Part shown: positions 1 to 8,613 of the stretch, one piece after another
Layout of the letters: each line of letters opens with the position of its first letter
Position numbering within the stretch: position 1 is the first letter of the stretch
Origin: JAEXZL01 sp049943125
Lineage (GTDB): Bacteria; Bacillota; Clostridia; Clostridiales; Clostridiaceae
Reading direction: 5' to 3'
Assembly (NCBI RefSeq): GCF_049943125.1
Contig: NZ_CP188040.1
Location: 558,001 to 622,000, forward strand
Length of the DNA stretch: 64,000 bases
Notes under the pieces: model-generated
Told to the model about the DNA's origin: nothing
The model's database searches: none
Seen by the model: the letters and a program-made list of their open reading frames with translations, nothing else
Translations under genes and position numbers: made by a program

Positions 1-1237
1 TTGTAAAGCCTGCTAGGTCTATAACATTAGAAATTCTATCCACATATCGGATTTGAGGCTGATATATACCATACTCCTTATTATCTAAAGCAGTACATTC
101 TATTATGTCGCCAACCCTGTACCTTACAAAAACCCCACCCTTAAGCTTAGTGGTAACAATCTCATATCTTTCTCCTGCCTTTAGCTCGTTTAACAAAACT
201 GTCTGTGGAACGTAGCTATTATCCTGTAGGCTTTTTAAGGATTCTTTTTCCGGTATGAATTCCAAAAAATTCACGTCTGGATAAAAGGTCATCCCTTTGT
301 CTCCAAAGGTTTCTGTTGCCACAAAGGTTATCTCTGTGCCCCCATACACTTCAATGGGCTTCTTTCCCCAATAGTACTCCAATTTTTCTTTATACTCCTT
401 ACTGTCTGTACCAGCACATAATAAACCCTTTAGCTTCCATATATCCTTAGGAAGTATTTGTCTTTTATAAATCTTACTTTTTAAATAAGCTGTAATAAGC
501 CTATACCACATCTTAACATTCTTAGGTTTATACCCTTTCATCATGCTATCTTTTTTATTACTAGACCTATTAGCAAAGCTTTCTCCAATCCTTATTAAAA
601 CACTAGAAATACCAAAAAATAAATCAATTCCTCTTTCTAAGCCTAATTGGAAGCCCTTTATATTTCTTTCCTCAAAGGACATATTTTCTGCTTCTGCTAA
701 TGGAGGAAGATAATTAAATTTTATTTCCTCTTCCACTATATGTGGAAGCATTCCTGTTAAATAAGGAAGCGGTGCCATTCCATATAGAAAGGAATCATTT
801 CTTCTAATGTTCACCTGCCACTTCTTTTCGCAAGTAGCAAAAATCAGACCAGCTATCATGCATTTTTTATGCTCTTTAACCATCTCTTCTGAAAATGGCG
901 CCAGCTTTATAGGATGACTTCCACCCTTCCAGGTTGTTTGTATCCAGTATTTAGTCTTAGATGGTAGCTTGTCTTCTTGTTTATTCAAAAGAATGTCAGA
1001 GTAATCCTCATAAGTTGTTAACGGAACTATACTCCTAAATTCCTCAACACTTTTAGGCTTAACTCCTTTCCCCATAATTTTTTCTCCTATGTAACTATTA
1101 GATAGCAGCTCTATCTGCTCAAGGAGTAATCTTTCTTGAATATCCATTACCTCTTCTATGGATAAATCAATGTACCCACAGTATTTCTTCCAAATTGCTT
1201 CATATTCCTGGTTATCCAGCATTCCTTCAAGATTCAT
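1..1237 (-). CDS. GH3-family acyl-adenylating enzyme, C-terminus off the window edge
   Basis: An open frame of 412 codons starts at an ATG at 1237, with an AGGAGAT ribosome site just upstream, and runs off the left edge without a stop. The translation contains YGGTE (about residues 298-302, an adenylate-forming signature), then FLEFIPEK, then a GERYEIVTT...VRYRVGDI block and a DR-x-VIDLAGFT block. This order and wording match the GH3 family, known from plants as enzymes that adenylate small carboxylic acids and join them to amino acids; bacterial members are poorly characterised. The cytoplasmic role here is therefore acyl activation with unknown acid and acceptor. It is followed on the same strand, 73 bases upstream in coordinate terms of its start, by a membrane methyltransferase-like gene that would be transcribed before it. 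An acyl-CoA ligase of the PaaK/LuxE type is the main alternative. Confidence 0.8.
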   Translation of the reverse strand, partial: MNLEGMLDNQEYEAIWKKYCGYIDLSIEEVMDIQERLLLEQIELLSNSYIGEKIMGKGVKPKSVEEFRSIVPLTTYEDYSDILLNKQEDKLPSKTKYWIQTTWKGGSHPIKLAPFSEEMVKEHKKCMIAGLIFATCEKKWQVNIRRNDSFLYGMAPLPYLTGMLPHIVEEEIKFNYLPPLAEAENMSFEERNIKGFQLGLERGIDLFFGISSVLIRIGESFANRSSNKKDSMMKGYKPKNVKMWYRLITAYLKSKIYKRQILPKDIWKLKGLLCAGTDSKEYKEKLEYYWGKKPIEVYGGTEITFVATETFGDKGMTFYPDVNFLEFIPEKESLKSLQDNSYVPQTVLLNELKAGERYEIVTTKLKGGVFVRYRVGDIIECTALDNKEYGIYQPQIRYVDRISNVIDLAGFT

Positions 1238-1309
1238 ATATTTATCTCCTATAATTCAAAATATTTTAAATGCTTACTCTGTTATACTCTACTTCCTTCT
1301 AGCTATAGC

Positions 1310-1873
1310 CTAAGCTCTAGCCCTATTAATAAATTTCTTTATACTTTTAATATTAGGTATAAGCATTGGCGTTACCCTTTGATATTCACCATAGTCAGAA
1401 AAGTTCTTGATAAAAAAATATTTTTCTTGAAGTATTACATATATAACATCGATAAATGTCCAAATAAATGAAGCCATAAGCATAATTCCAGACTCTAAAT
1501 ATAGAGCATAAAAAAAATACATAAAAAAAAACCACAACACCCCAGGATGTCTGCAGAGGCTATAGGTTCCCGTTTTAACTAGTCCTGTGTGAAATTCACT
1601 TCCTCCATAAGTTTTAGTGAAGGGTAACTCTAAAAACAGAGAATAGATTAAACATAGTAAAAACAATACAGCCAAAATTAAATATAGCCAGTTTAGGCCG
1701 CTAGCCTCTGAAGGCACATTTCCTAAAAAAGTAATTCCTATAGTTCCATAAAACATCATAATAAGACCTAATAAACCGCTAATAATCTTTAAACTCTGCC
1801 TTCCTTTATCGTTTAAATAATCAAAGAGATAAAAGAAGATAAATGACAAACTACCCAAAATTATATATTTCAT
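1310..1873 (-). CDS. Membrane methyltransferase-like protein (ICMT/PEMT fold)
   Basis: The product has 187 residues and about five hydrophobic segments. Its C-terminal half carries the hallmarks of the isoprenylcysteine/phospholipid methyltransferase superfamily: a G-x-Y-x-x-x-RHPG block near residues 102-111 and a QEKYF...FGEY-like block (QEKYFFIKNFSDYGEYQ) followed by P-x-L-I-P. In characterised members these residues bind S-adenosylmethionine at the membrane face. The substrate cannot be told from the sequence. It lies directly upstream of the GH3-like gene on the same strand and probably shares a transcript with it, which hints at a two-step modification of a lipid or small acid. The start ATG is preceded by an AGGAGTTGC site. 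Confidence 0.6.
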   Translation of the reverse strand: MKYIILGSLSFIFFYLFDYLNDKGRQSLKIISGLLGLIMMFYGTIGITFLGNVPSEASGLNWLYLILAVLFLLCLIYSLFLELPFTKTYGGSEFHTGLVKTGTYSLCRHPGVLWFFFMYFFYALYLESGIMLMASFIWTFIDVIYVILQEKYFFIKNFSDYGEYQRVTPMLIPNIKSIKKFINRARA

Positions 1874-2077
1874 AGCAACTCCTCTAACAGTTCAGTAATT
1901 TTTATCCTTTTTATTTATAATTTGTAAATAATTATTAATCTAAGTATAATTGTTTTTCGGGAAAAAATAAAGAGAAATTAATAACAATAAGCTCTATACC
2001 TTAAAATTCCTATTAACAGCTTATTTCAATATATATTAAAAAGTAGCAAATTGAAAATATACTTTTAACCTAACTTA

Positions 2078-2086
2078 TGATATAAT
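2078..2086 (+). promoter_or_regulatory. Extended -10 promoter of the binding-protein gene
   Basis: TGATATAAT gives a TGn-extended -10 hexamer with the consensus TATAAT at 2081-2086, about 50 bases before the start at 2136. No convincing -35 box stands at the expected distance, which fits an extended -10 promoter. The rest of 1874-2135 is AT-rich with no further structure noted. Confidence 0.5.
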
Positions 2087-2135
2087 CTCACTAAGTTAAT
2101 AAAATATTAATAAAATTTAGAAAGAGTGGGTTGGT

Positions 2136-2969
2136 ATGAAAAATAACAAACCTAAAGCTCTGATCCTTTTATTCCTTTGTGCACTTTTACTCTTCACTAG
2201 CTGCTCCAAGGAATCTAAAAAAATGGATAACGTAAAAGCTTCAGAAGCTAATGATACTCTCATAGTAGGCATGTACTTATCCTATCCACCCTTTGAAACT
2301 ATTAACGCCCAAGGGGAAGCGGAAGGATTAAGTGTGGCGCTAGCAGAGGAATTAGGACATTATTTAAATCGTGATATAGAAATAATAAATATTCCTTATG
2401 ACAATCTCGTATCTTCTATTATAGATGGTAAAGCTGATGTAATTATCTCTTCTCTTCCTGTAACACAGGAAAGATTAGCACTTGTAGATTTCTCAGATGC
2501 CTATGCAAATGTAAAATATTCTGCATTGCTTAACCAAGAATTATCAATTAATAACCTTGATGAGTTAGATAACTCTAACTATACCATAGCAGTAAAGAAA
2601 GACTCTATGGGCGGTAGTTATGCATCACAAAAACTTAAAAAAGCAAAAATTGTTGTATACGATACAGATAAAGAAGCTGCTGAGGCAGTTGTTAATTCTA
2701 AGGCTGATGCTTATATACAGGATGAATTAACTGTATTTAAATATTGGAAGCTTTATCCTGTAGCCACTCATATCTCTTTCATTTTTGAGGATTATGCACA
2801 AAGCTGGGGAATAGCAATATCCAAGAGTAATCCAGAGCTAAAAAATAAAATCAATGAATTCCTCAAAGAATTTAAGAATAATAGAGGCTTTCAGAAGCTG
2901 TCAGAATCATATCTTTCTACGGAAACTGATAGTTACAAATCTCAGAATATCCCTTTTATTTTCGACTAA
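2136..2969 (+). CDS. Orphan amino-acid-type ABC substrate-binding lipoprotein (SBP_bac_3)
   Basis: The 277-residue product starts with a lysine-rich n-region, a hydrophobic stretch and a lipobox ending in LLLFTSC (Cys about residue 23), so it should be a lipid-anchored protein outside the membrane. The rest reads as a family 3 periplasmic-type binding protein: LIVGMYLSYPPFE, then DGKADVIISSLPVTQERLALVDFSDAYA, and an AYIQDELT segment, the classic pattern for polar amino acid binders. No permease or ATPase gene lies next to it; the neighbours face the other way or are unrelated. It is transcribed alone from an extended -10 promoter and ends at a strong terminator. It may serve a transporter elsewhere or act as a sensor. 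Confidence 0.8.
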   Translation: MKNNKPKALILLFLCALLLFTSCSKESKKMDNVKASEANDTLIVGMYLSYPPFETINAQGEAEGLSVALAEELGHYLNRDIEIINIPYDNLVSSIIDGKADVIISSLPVTQERLALVDFSDAYANVKYSALLNQELSINNLDELDNSNYTIAVKKDSMGGSYASQKLKKAKIVVYDTDKEAAEAVVNSKADAYIQDELTVFKYWKLYPVATHISFIFEDYAQSWGIAISKSNPELKNKINEFLKEFKNNRGFQKLSESYLSTETDSYKSQNIPFIFD

Positions 2970-3012
2970 TAAAATATTACAGTTACATAACTATAAAGAC
3001 ATAATAAATAAT

Positions 3013-3052
3013 AAAAAAACACTTTCTATTTCTAATAGTAAGTGTTTTTTTT
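3013..3052. terminator. Bidirectional terminator between convergent genes
   Basis: An A-run and ACTTTCTATT pair across a TCT loop with AATAGTAAGT and a T-run. It can terminate the binding-protein gene on the plus strand and the amidohydrolase gene on the minus strand. Confidence 0.75.
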
Positions 3053-3075
3053 CTGATTATCTGTACTAATAATAT

Positions 3076-4230
3076 TTACTTTCTAAAAGCTTCAATTCCC
3101 AAAGCATAAAGCAGAGCTATACCTTTTCTCATAACCTCTTCCTCATGAAAATCAAAGCTTTCATGGTGTAGAGGCTTGTTATAAGCCTCATCCTTCGAAC
3201 CGAGCCAAAGCATAGCTCCATCCCTTTCTTGTAGATAAAAAGAAAAATCCTCTGCAGTCATATTGGGAAGCAGGATTTTTTCTATAGAATCCTCACCAAT
3301 ATTTCTTTTTATAATCCTGCCAGCTTCTTCTATGGCTTTAGAAGAATTTATCGTTACTGGATATATTCTATTGTAATCTAAGGTAGCCCTACAGCCACAG
3401 GCGTCAGCTACTCCCTTTACTATAGCTTTCATCCTGGCTTCAATTATATCCTCTGCCTCATTACTAGTTGTCCTTACAGTACCAGTAAAAGAAGCCTCCC
3501 CTGGAATTATATTAAAAGCTGTGCCCGCATTTAGCTTTCCGATAGTCAATACCGCAGGATCTAGAGGATTTAAGCTTCTTGATACAACGCTCTGAAGTGC
3601 ACCTACCATCTCTGCCGCGCAAACGAGAGCATCCTTCCCCATTTGAGGCATAGCCCCATGGCAGGAATCTCCTTTTATATTAACAGTAAATACAGCAGAG
3701 GAGGCCATCAAAGGGCCTTCCTTCAGCCCAATCTTACCTTTTTCAAGGGTTGGCCAAATATGGAGAGCATAGATTGCGTCCACAGAAGGAGCTTCAAGAA
3801 CTCCTTCCTTTACCAAGATCTCCGCTCCTCCATACTGCTCTTCAGCACTCTGAAATATTAGCTTAATATTGCCAGCTATCCTATCCCTATCTCTATACAA
3901 AAGTTCTCCTGCTGCTAATAGCATCGCAATATGACCGTCATGTCCACAGGCATGCATCACCCCATTTTTTTGTGATTTATATTCCTTAGAGCTTACCTCC
4001 TGGATAGCCAGCGCATCTATATCAGCTCTTAGACCTATAGTAGGTCCTGGCATCCCTCCTCTTATAATCCCAACTATAGAGGTACCAGAAAAGCTATCCA
4101 TAACCTCAATACCTATTTCCATTAATTTTTCTTTTATAAACTTTGAGGTCTGAAACTCCTCTCTAGATAGCTCGGGGCTTTTATGAAGTATTCTTCTATT
4201 CTTTATGGCCGTTTTTATAACATTTTCCAT
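3076..4230 (-). CDS. M20-family amidohydrolase (N-acyl-amino acid/hippurate hydrolase type)
   Basis: This 384-residue cytoplasmic protein has the two-metal peptidase M20D pattern: HACGHDGH at residues 93-100 (metal-binding Cys95 and His), SAEEQYGGAE near residue 130 with the catalytic glutamate pair, a HIWP motif, and NMTAEDFSFYL near the C-terminus. The length equals the usual size of the family, which cleaves N-acyl amino acids such as hippurate, N-acetyl amino acids or indole-acetyl conjugates. The gene follows the cvfB-like gene on the same strand with a 19-base gap, so the two form an operon. The ribosome site is weak (AAGTGAGTG), which may suggest coupling to the upstream gene. The substrate is not deducible. 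Confidence 0.85.
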   Translation of the reverse strand: MENVIKTAIKNRRILHKSPELSREEFQTSKFIKEKLMEIGIEVMDSFSGTSIVGIIRGGMPGPTIGLRADIDALAIQEVSSKEYKSQKNGVMHACGHDGHIAMLLAAGELLYRDRDRIAGNIKLIFQSAEEQYGGAEILVKEGVLEAPSVDAIYALHIWPTLEKGKIGLKEGPLMASSAVFTVNIKGDSCHGAMPQMGKDALVCAAEMVGALQSVVSRSLNPLDPAVLTIGKLNAGTAFNIIPGEASFTGTVRTTSNEAEDIIEARMKAIVKGVADACGCRATLDYNRIYPVTINSSKAIEEAGRIIKRNIGEDSIEKILLPNMTAEDFSFYLQERDGAMLWLGSKDEAYNKPLHHESFDFHEEEVMRKGIALLYALGIEAFRK

Positions 4231-4249
4231 TTAAATCACTCACTTCACT

Positions 4250-5092
4250 TTAATCTATTAATCTAGTTCCTTTTTCATCCTGTGTGATTAGCTTCTTTTT
4301 CATCAGTCCTCCTAGAGCATTTTTAAAGTAGTTTTTACTTACATTAAACACCTGATATATTTCCTCAGGAGAGGTTCTATCATTATAGGTCATAAAACCG
4401 CCATTCTTCTTCAAATATTCCATTATCTTTTCTTCTAGGGCTGGAAGCTCCTCCTTTGCAACCTTTCGTGGAGTAAGTCCAAGCCTTCCGTCCTCATATA
4501 TCTTATTAACTCTGAAGGTTAAGGTATCGCCATACTCTACCTTGGTAAAATATTCATTATGAAGAACTACTCCCTTATATTTATTTTCTACAGCTACCCT
4601 TAGGCTGTTGTTGCTTTGAAAGCCATATATAGAACCCTTAACCTCATCTCCTACTTTATAGTCATGGTCAATGGCAAGATGCTTTTCCACATAAGCAGAG
4701 GCCGCTAGTCTTCCTGTCTTATCAACATATACATAAAACAGATAGCTTTTATCCTTTTTGAAGGGATATATTTTTTCTTTTAATGGAACTAAAACATCCC
4801 TATCTAAGCCCATATCTACAAAAGCACCAAAGGTTGTTAAGCCTACCACCTTTAGATAAGCAAGCTGCTCTGCTCTGGCCAGTGGCTTCTCAAGAGTGGC
4901 AATAAGCTTCTCTTGATTATCTCTGTATACAAAAGCACTCACTTTATCATTTATCTCTAGCTCTTTATCGCCAGTGTTAATTTCAGGAAGAAATACTTCT
5001 TCTCCATCTCGAGTCCCATCTACCTTTAATATGTACCCCTTACCTTTTTCCTTTATTACTCTTAATATGTTATAATCTCCAACCTTAATCAA
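4250..5092 (-). CDS. cvfB: CvfB-like S1-domain RNA-binding protein
   Basis: The 280-residue product begins at a TTG codon with a GAGGT ribosome site seven bases upstream. It reads as the CvfB/YitL family: successive OB-fold S1 segments (for example LAYLKVVGLTTFGAFVDMG at about 77-95 and YKVGDEVKGSIYGFQSNNSLRVAV) followed by a C-terminal winged-helix domain with FMTYNDRTSPEEIYQVFNVSKNYFK. In staphylococci CvfB binds RNA and affects virulence gene expression; in other Firmicutes the role is less clear. It heads a two-gene unit with the M20 amidohydrolase. Confidence 0.88.
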   Translation of the reverse strand: MIKVGDYNILRVIKEKGKGYILKVDGTRDGEEVFLPEINTGDKELEINDKVSAFVYRDNQEKLIATLEKPLARAEQLAYLKVVGLTTFGAFVDMGLDRDVLVPLKEKIYPFKKDKSYLFYVYVDKTGRLAASAYVEKHLAIDHDYKVGDEVKGSIYGFQSNNSLRVAVENKYKGVVLHNEYFTKVEYGDTLTFRVNKIYEDGRLGLTPRKVAKEELPALEEKIMEYLKKNGGFMTYNDRTSPEEIYQVFNVSKNYFKNALGGLMKKKLITQDEKGTRLID

Positions 5093-5319
5093 TTAAATTA
5101 CCTCACTTTATATATATTTGTTTACACATTTAATTTACAAATTAATATCTATTTCTTCATTGTCTATTATAGCCTATATTGAAAATATTTAAATATTTTT
5201 CTTTCCTTTCTTTATTTATATTGACATATAAAGCTTATAGCTTATAATTTAATTAAAAGAATTTAATTAAATATTTTTAACTATTTTCTTTAACTATATT
5301 GTTCTACAGGAGACTAATA

Positions 5320-6165
5320 ATGGATATTAAGATAATAACCGATTCTACCTCTGATATTACTATAGAAGAAGGAAGAGAAAGAGGTATAGGAGTGGTACCT
5401 TTAAACGTAATTTTTGATGATAAAGCCTACAAAGAAGGCATAGATATTAAACCTGATAAATTCTATCCAATGCTTAAGGAAACTAAAAAGCTTCCAACTA
5501 CTTCACAGCCTTCTCCAGAGGATTTCTTGAAATTATTTTTAGATGTCAAGAAGGCTGGAGCTGCTGCAATAGTACTCCTTGTATCCAGTACAATCAGTGG
5601 AACAGTACAAAGCGCTCAAATAGCAAAAGAGCTAGCGGAATATGAGCATATTTATATTATAGATAGTTTATGTTCTATTATGGGACTAAGACTTTTAGTA
5701 GATTATGCATTAAAGCTAAAGAATGCAGGAAATTCCCCAGAAAAAATTGTTCAAGCTATTGAAGAGGCTAAAAGCAGAGTTGCAATTTATGCTGTGGTCG
5801 ATACCTTAGAGTACTTTCTAAAGGGCGGACGTCTATCAAAAAGCAATGCAATAGTAGGAAGCCTTTTAAATCTAAAACCTATAATAACTTTAAAGGATGG
5901 TTCTCTTTCTGTTGTAGGAAAAGCAAGAGGTACAAATAATAGTATCGCAAGCCTGATAAAGGAGATGGATAAATCGGGAGGTATAGATTTCAGCTTCCCA
6001 ATTTATTTTGGATACACAGAAAATGATGAGAAGTGCAAACTGTTAATTAATAAAACAAAGGAACACTTTTCTTTTGAAGATTATTCTGTTCATCCTGTAG
6101 GCTGCGTTATAGGAACCCATGCAGGTCCTGGAGCCTCTACCCTAGCTTATATTAGAAAAAAGTAA
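5320..6165 (+). CDS. DegV family fatty-acid-binding protein
   Basis: The start is placed at 5320, because AGGAG precedes that ATG at proper distance; a longer frame from 5299 lacks a ribosome site. The 281-residue protein begins MDIKIITDSTSDI, the DegV signature, with TTSQPSPEDF and the LLVSSTISGTVQSA segment around residues 60-95 and GGRLSK near residue 165, which in known members line the fatty-acid pocket. DegV (FakB-type) proteins present fatty acids to a FakA kinase for phosphorylation. No fakA is present in the window. It stands alone and ends at a long bidirectional hairpin. Confidence 0.9.
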   Translation: MDIKIITDSTSDITIEEGRERGIGVVPLNVIFDDKAYKEGIDIKPDKFYPMLKETKKLPTTSQPSPEDFLKLFLDVKKAGAAAIVLLVSSTISGTVQSAQIAKELAEYEHIYIIDSLCSIMGLRLLVDYALKLKNAGNSPEKIVQAIEEAKSRVAIYAVVDTLEYFLKGGRLSKSNAIVGSLLNLKPIITLKDGSLSVVGKARGTNNSIASLIKEMDKSGGIDFSFPIYFGYTENDEKCKLLINKTKEHFSFEDYSVHPVGCVIGTHAGPGASTLAYIRKK

Positions 6166-6173
6166 AGTAAAAA

Positions 6174-6256
6174 AACACCTATGGCTTATGATAAATATTA
6201 AATAAACAGATATAAGGTTTATTTAGGCAATTACATAAGACCATAGGTGCTTTTAT
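6174..6256. terminator. Long bidirectional terminator hairpin
   Basis: CACCTATGGCTTATG at 6176-6190 pairs with CATAAGACCATAGGTG at 6234-6249 (one bulge), with an inner TAAATAAAC/GTTTATTTA helix. A-runs and T-runs flank both sides, so it can serve the convergent degV-like and yfcC-like genes. Confidence 0.8.
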
Positions 6257-6274
6257 TTACAATATTTATTTTAG

Positions 6275-7783
6275 TTACAGGAATGACTGTATAATAAGAA
6301 GCACCGCAGCCAAAGCCGCAATCATACCCATTAATGGAAGTATAAATTTAAACCATTTATTATACCCCACATGTACCATGGCTAAAGTAGCAAGAATCAA
6401 CCCCGTGGGAGTGATAAAAGCTATGAGCCCCTGTCCATATTGATAAGCACTTACTATTATGTCTCTTGACAGCCCTACTGAGTCTGCCAATGGTGCCATA
6501 ATTGGCATAGATAGTACCGCCAGACCTGATGAAGAGGGTATAAAAAAGCCCAAGCCTATGTACAGAAGAAGTATTACTATAATGAACAATCCGGAATTCA
6601 TCCCTTCTACCACATTAGAAGAGTAATACAAAATTGTATCTGAGATCATTCCTTGATCCATTATAAGATTAATAGCTCTAGCAACACCCACGATTAAGGC
6701 TACAGATACTAAATCTGCAGCACCACCTATGAAGCTATCTACGAATCTCTCCTCTCCCATCCCTGAAATAAAGCCCAGTATTATACCTACTAACAGGAAT
6801 AATGCTGTCATTTCTGTAAACCACCATCCCCAAAAAGCAACACCTAAGGTCATGACTATAAAGGTTAAGGCAAAAATACTAAGCATTAGCTTTCTTCTAA
6901 CAGTGAAAGTCACCTCGCTGGATTTATCATAATCCTTAAGGAATCTTTCATGGATTTCTTCTCGCTCTGAATAAGTAAGGGATTTTTCTGGATCCTCTTT
7001 TACCTTCTTGCCATACCTCAATATGTAAATAATCGTAATAGTTATTGCTATGATAAGCCCTATGAGTCTCATCCATAAGCCTTCTGTAAATGTAACTCCA
7101 GCAGCATTAGAGGCTATAACTGAAGAAAATGGGTTTACCGTAGAGAACATGGTACCTATAGAAGACCCCATATAAACAGAAGCTATACATACAATAGGAT
7201 CATAGCCTGTAGCTAAAAATACAGGAATTAATATTGGATATAAGGCTATGGTTTCTTCTGCCAAGCCAAAAGTCGTACCACCAACGCCTATTAGTAATGT
7301 AACTACTATTATAAGTATATATTCCTTACCTCTAGTGAGCCTGGAAAGAGCCCCTATTCCTGCATCAAAGCTTCCAGTGGTATTGATAACGCCTATTACT
7401 CCTCCTAAAATAAGTATAAACATAATGATATCTACAGATTCATAAACTCCACTGATAGGAGCTCTTAAAACAGATAAAAAGCCCTGTGGATTTCTTTCAA
7501 CCCTTTCATAGGAATTAGGAATAGCAACTGGTCTATAAATACTCCCATCACGGAACTTTTCAACATTTACTTTTATATTCAGTGCATCAAGGGTGTCTTG
7601 AGTTCCTGGGAGCTCCTCTACCTCACCTCTTGCTGTAGTAACGATAAATAGCTCACTCTCTGTATTATATTGAAGCTTAGAATACTGCCCTGCTGGTACA
7701 AGATATGTTAGTATAGCTACAAAAATCAGCACTATATATAGAACAGTAAAAGCCGTGGGAAATTTAAGCTTCTTTTTAGCCAA
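6275..7783 (-). CDS. YfcC/DcuC-family membrane carrier
   Basis: The 502-residue protein starts at TTG (AAGGAGG eight bases upstream) and has about twelve hydrophobic segments. FPTAFTVLYIVLIFVAILTYLVPAG near the N-terminus, GGTTFGLAEETIALYPILIPV around residue 170, and FFIPSSSGLAVLSMPIMAPLAD near residue 415 are typical of the C4-dicarboxylate anaerobic carrier C family (PF03606), which includes YfcC and ArcD-like exchangers. It likely moves an amino acid or dicarboxylate across the cytoplasmic membrane. Such carriers often accompany M20 peptidases; one lies 2 kb away but in a separate operon. Substrate unknown. Confidence 0.85.
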   Translation of the reverse strand: MAKKKLKFPTAFTVLYIVLIFVAILTYLVPAGQYSKLQYNTESELFIVTTARGEVEELPGTQDTLDALNIKVNVEKFRDGSIYRPVAIPNSYERVERNPQGFLSVLRAPISGVYESVDIIMFILILGGVIGVINTTGSFDAGIGALSRLTRGKEYILIIVVTLLIGVGGTTFGLAEETIALYPILIPVFLATGYDPIVCIASVYMGSSIGTMFSTVNPFSSVIASNAAGVTFTEGLWMRLIGLIIAITITIIYILRYGKKVKEDPEKSLTYSEREEIHERFLKDYDKSSEVTFTVRRKLMLSIFALTFIVMTLGVAFWGWWFTEMTALFLLVGIILGFISGMGEERFVDSFIGGAADLVSVALIVGVARAINLIMDQGMISDTILYYSSNVVEGMNSGLFIIVILLLYIGLGFFIPSSSGLAVLSMPIMAPLADSVGLSRDIIVSAYQYGQGLIAFITPTGLILATLAMVHVGYNKWFKFILPLMGMIAALAAVLLIIQSFL

Positions 7784-8107
7784 AATAATACCTCCTTTAA
7801 TTTTTTAAAATTGAATATTATTTCACCTATTGGAGCATAATCTTTATAGCTTTAATAGGGAATTATTGATAGTATATACTATTCTTCACATAATCTTTCT
7901 TCAAAATATAAAAACTTAAACAAAACTTAACCAATTAGAAATTTATATATTTCAGTTTGTTTTTTCTTAATATATATTAACTTTAAGTTTAAAGTTTATC
8001 CATTGCATGAGGACACTGTCTGTATTATTCTTAATGTAACGAAACACAAACCCATTAAATGTTTTTAATGCTATTAATTAAAATAATTTACTAAAGGAGG
8101 AATATTT
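7784..8107. other. Divergent intergenic region
   Basis: This AT-rich region separates the minus-strand carrier from the plus-strand GlsB-like gene. Both ribosome sites lie at its ends (AAGGAGG). I see short A/T tracts but no hairpin, riboswitch or RNA gene that I can support. Confidence 0.5.
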
Positions 8108-8356
8108 ATGGGAATTATTGCTTGGATTATTTTAGGAGCTTTTGCAGGCTGGATAGCCAGCATGATCACTGGTAACAACGCAAGAATGGGAGCTGTAGCT
8201 AACATTGTTGTTGGTATAGTAGGAGCCTTTATCGGTGGCCTGATATTCAGCTTCTTAGGTGGCGATGGTGTTACAGGCTTTAATCTTTACAGTGCCTTAG
8301 TATCTATTGTGGGAGCAATTGTACTTCTTCTCATAATAAATGCTTTTAAAAGATAA
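8108..8356 (+). CDS. GlsB/YeaQ/YmgE-type small membrane protein
   Basis: The 82-residue protein consists almost wholly of three hydrophobic glycine-rich segments: IIAWIILGAFAGWIASMITG, then NIVVGIVGAFIGGLIFSFLGG and a final ALVSIVGAIVLLLIINAF. This is the transglycosylase-associated (Transgly_assoc) family, general stress proteins of unknown biochemical action in the cytoplasmic membrane. AAAGGAGG stands at good distance before the start, and a strong terminator follows, so it is a single-gene unit. It sits directly upstream of the BusR-like regulator, which fits a role in envelope or osmotic stress, though that is inference. Confidence 0.88.
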   Translation: MGIIAWIILGAFAGWIASMITGNNARMGAVANIVVGIVGAFIGGLIFSFLGGDGVTGFNLYSALVSIVGAIVLLLIINAFKR

Positions 8357-8368
8357 CATATTAAATAT

Positions 8369-8408
8369 AAAGAGGATGGTAGTTTTCTACCATCCTCTTT
8401 ATGTTTTT
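8369..8408 (+). terminator. Terminator of the GlsB-like gene
   Basis: AAAGAGGATGGTAG pairs perfectly with CTACCATCCTCTTT across a four-base loop; a run of T follows at 8402-8409. Confidence 0.88.
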
Positions 8409-8555
8409 TTAAAAAAGATGCTTATAGAGGGGTTCTACAAGCACCAATTAGGGGGATAAAAACGAAGGGTTATCTACTGAGTAATTAAACGACCTTCAGT
8501 CTTTATAATCCTATAATATTCTTTTTCTTCTTTTAGGTTACTAATATAGCTTATA
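8409..8555 (+). other. Possible short gene remnant or structured segment
   Basis: This stretch is less AT-rich than its surroundings. It contains a GCTT-TAGA/TCTA-AAGC hairpin (about 8420-8442) and a GAAGG...CCTTC pair (about 8464-8498). One plus-strand frame reads without stop for 25 codons and ends at TAA near 8488, but no start or ribosome site is visible. It may be a decayed gene tail; no known riboswitch consensus fits. Confidence 0.25.
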
Positions 8556-8589
8556 ACTTTGTTGTCAAAGTGTAGCTTTCTATTATAAT
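8556..8589 (+). promoter_or_regulatory. busR-like promoter with overlapping inverted repeat
   Basis: TTGTCA at 8562-8567 and TATAAT at 8584-8589 are 16 bases apart, a good housekeeping promoter. An inverted repeat ACTTTG-ttgt-CAAAGT (8556-8571) covers the -35 box. A symmetric site here would suit autoregulation by the dimeric or tetrameric regulator encoded just downstream; this is inference. Confidence 0.55.
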
Positions 8590-8613
8590 ATTATACATAA
8601 GGGAGGGATAACA

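Noticed and set aside
2854..3069. A 71-codon plus-strand frame overlapping the end of the binding-protein gene.
   Set aside because: It overlaps coding sequence and runs through the terminator at 3013-3052, with no ribosome site.
8409..8490. Possible riboswitch before the busR-like gene because of GGGGGATAA-like text and two hairpins.
   Set aside because: No match to c-di-AMP, guanidine, ZTP or fluoride riboswitch consensus, and the segment lies upstream of the gene's own promoter.
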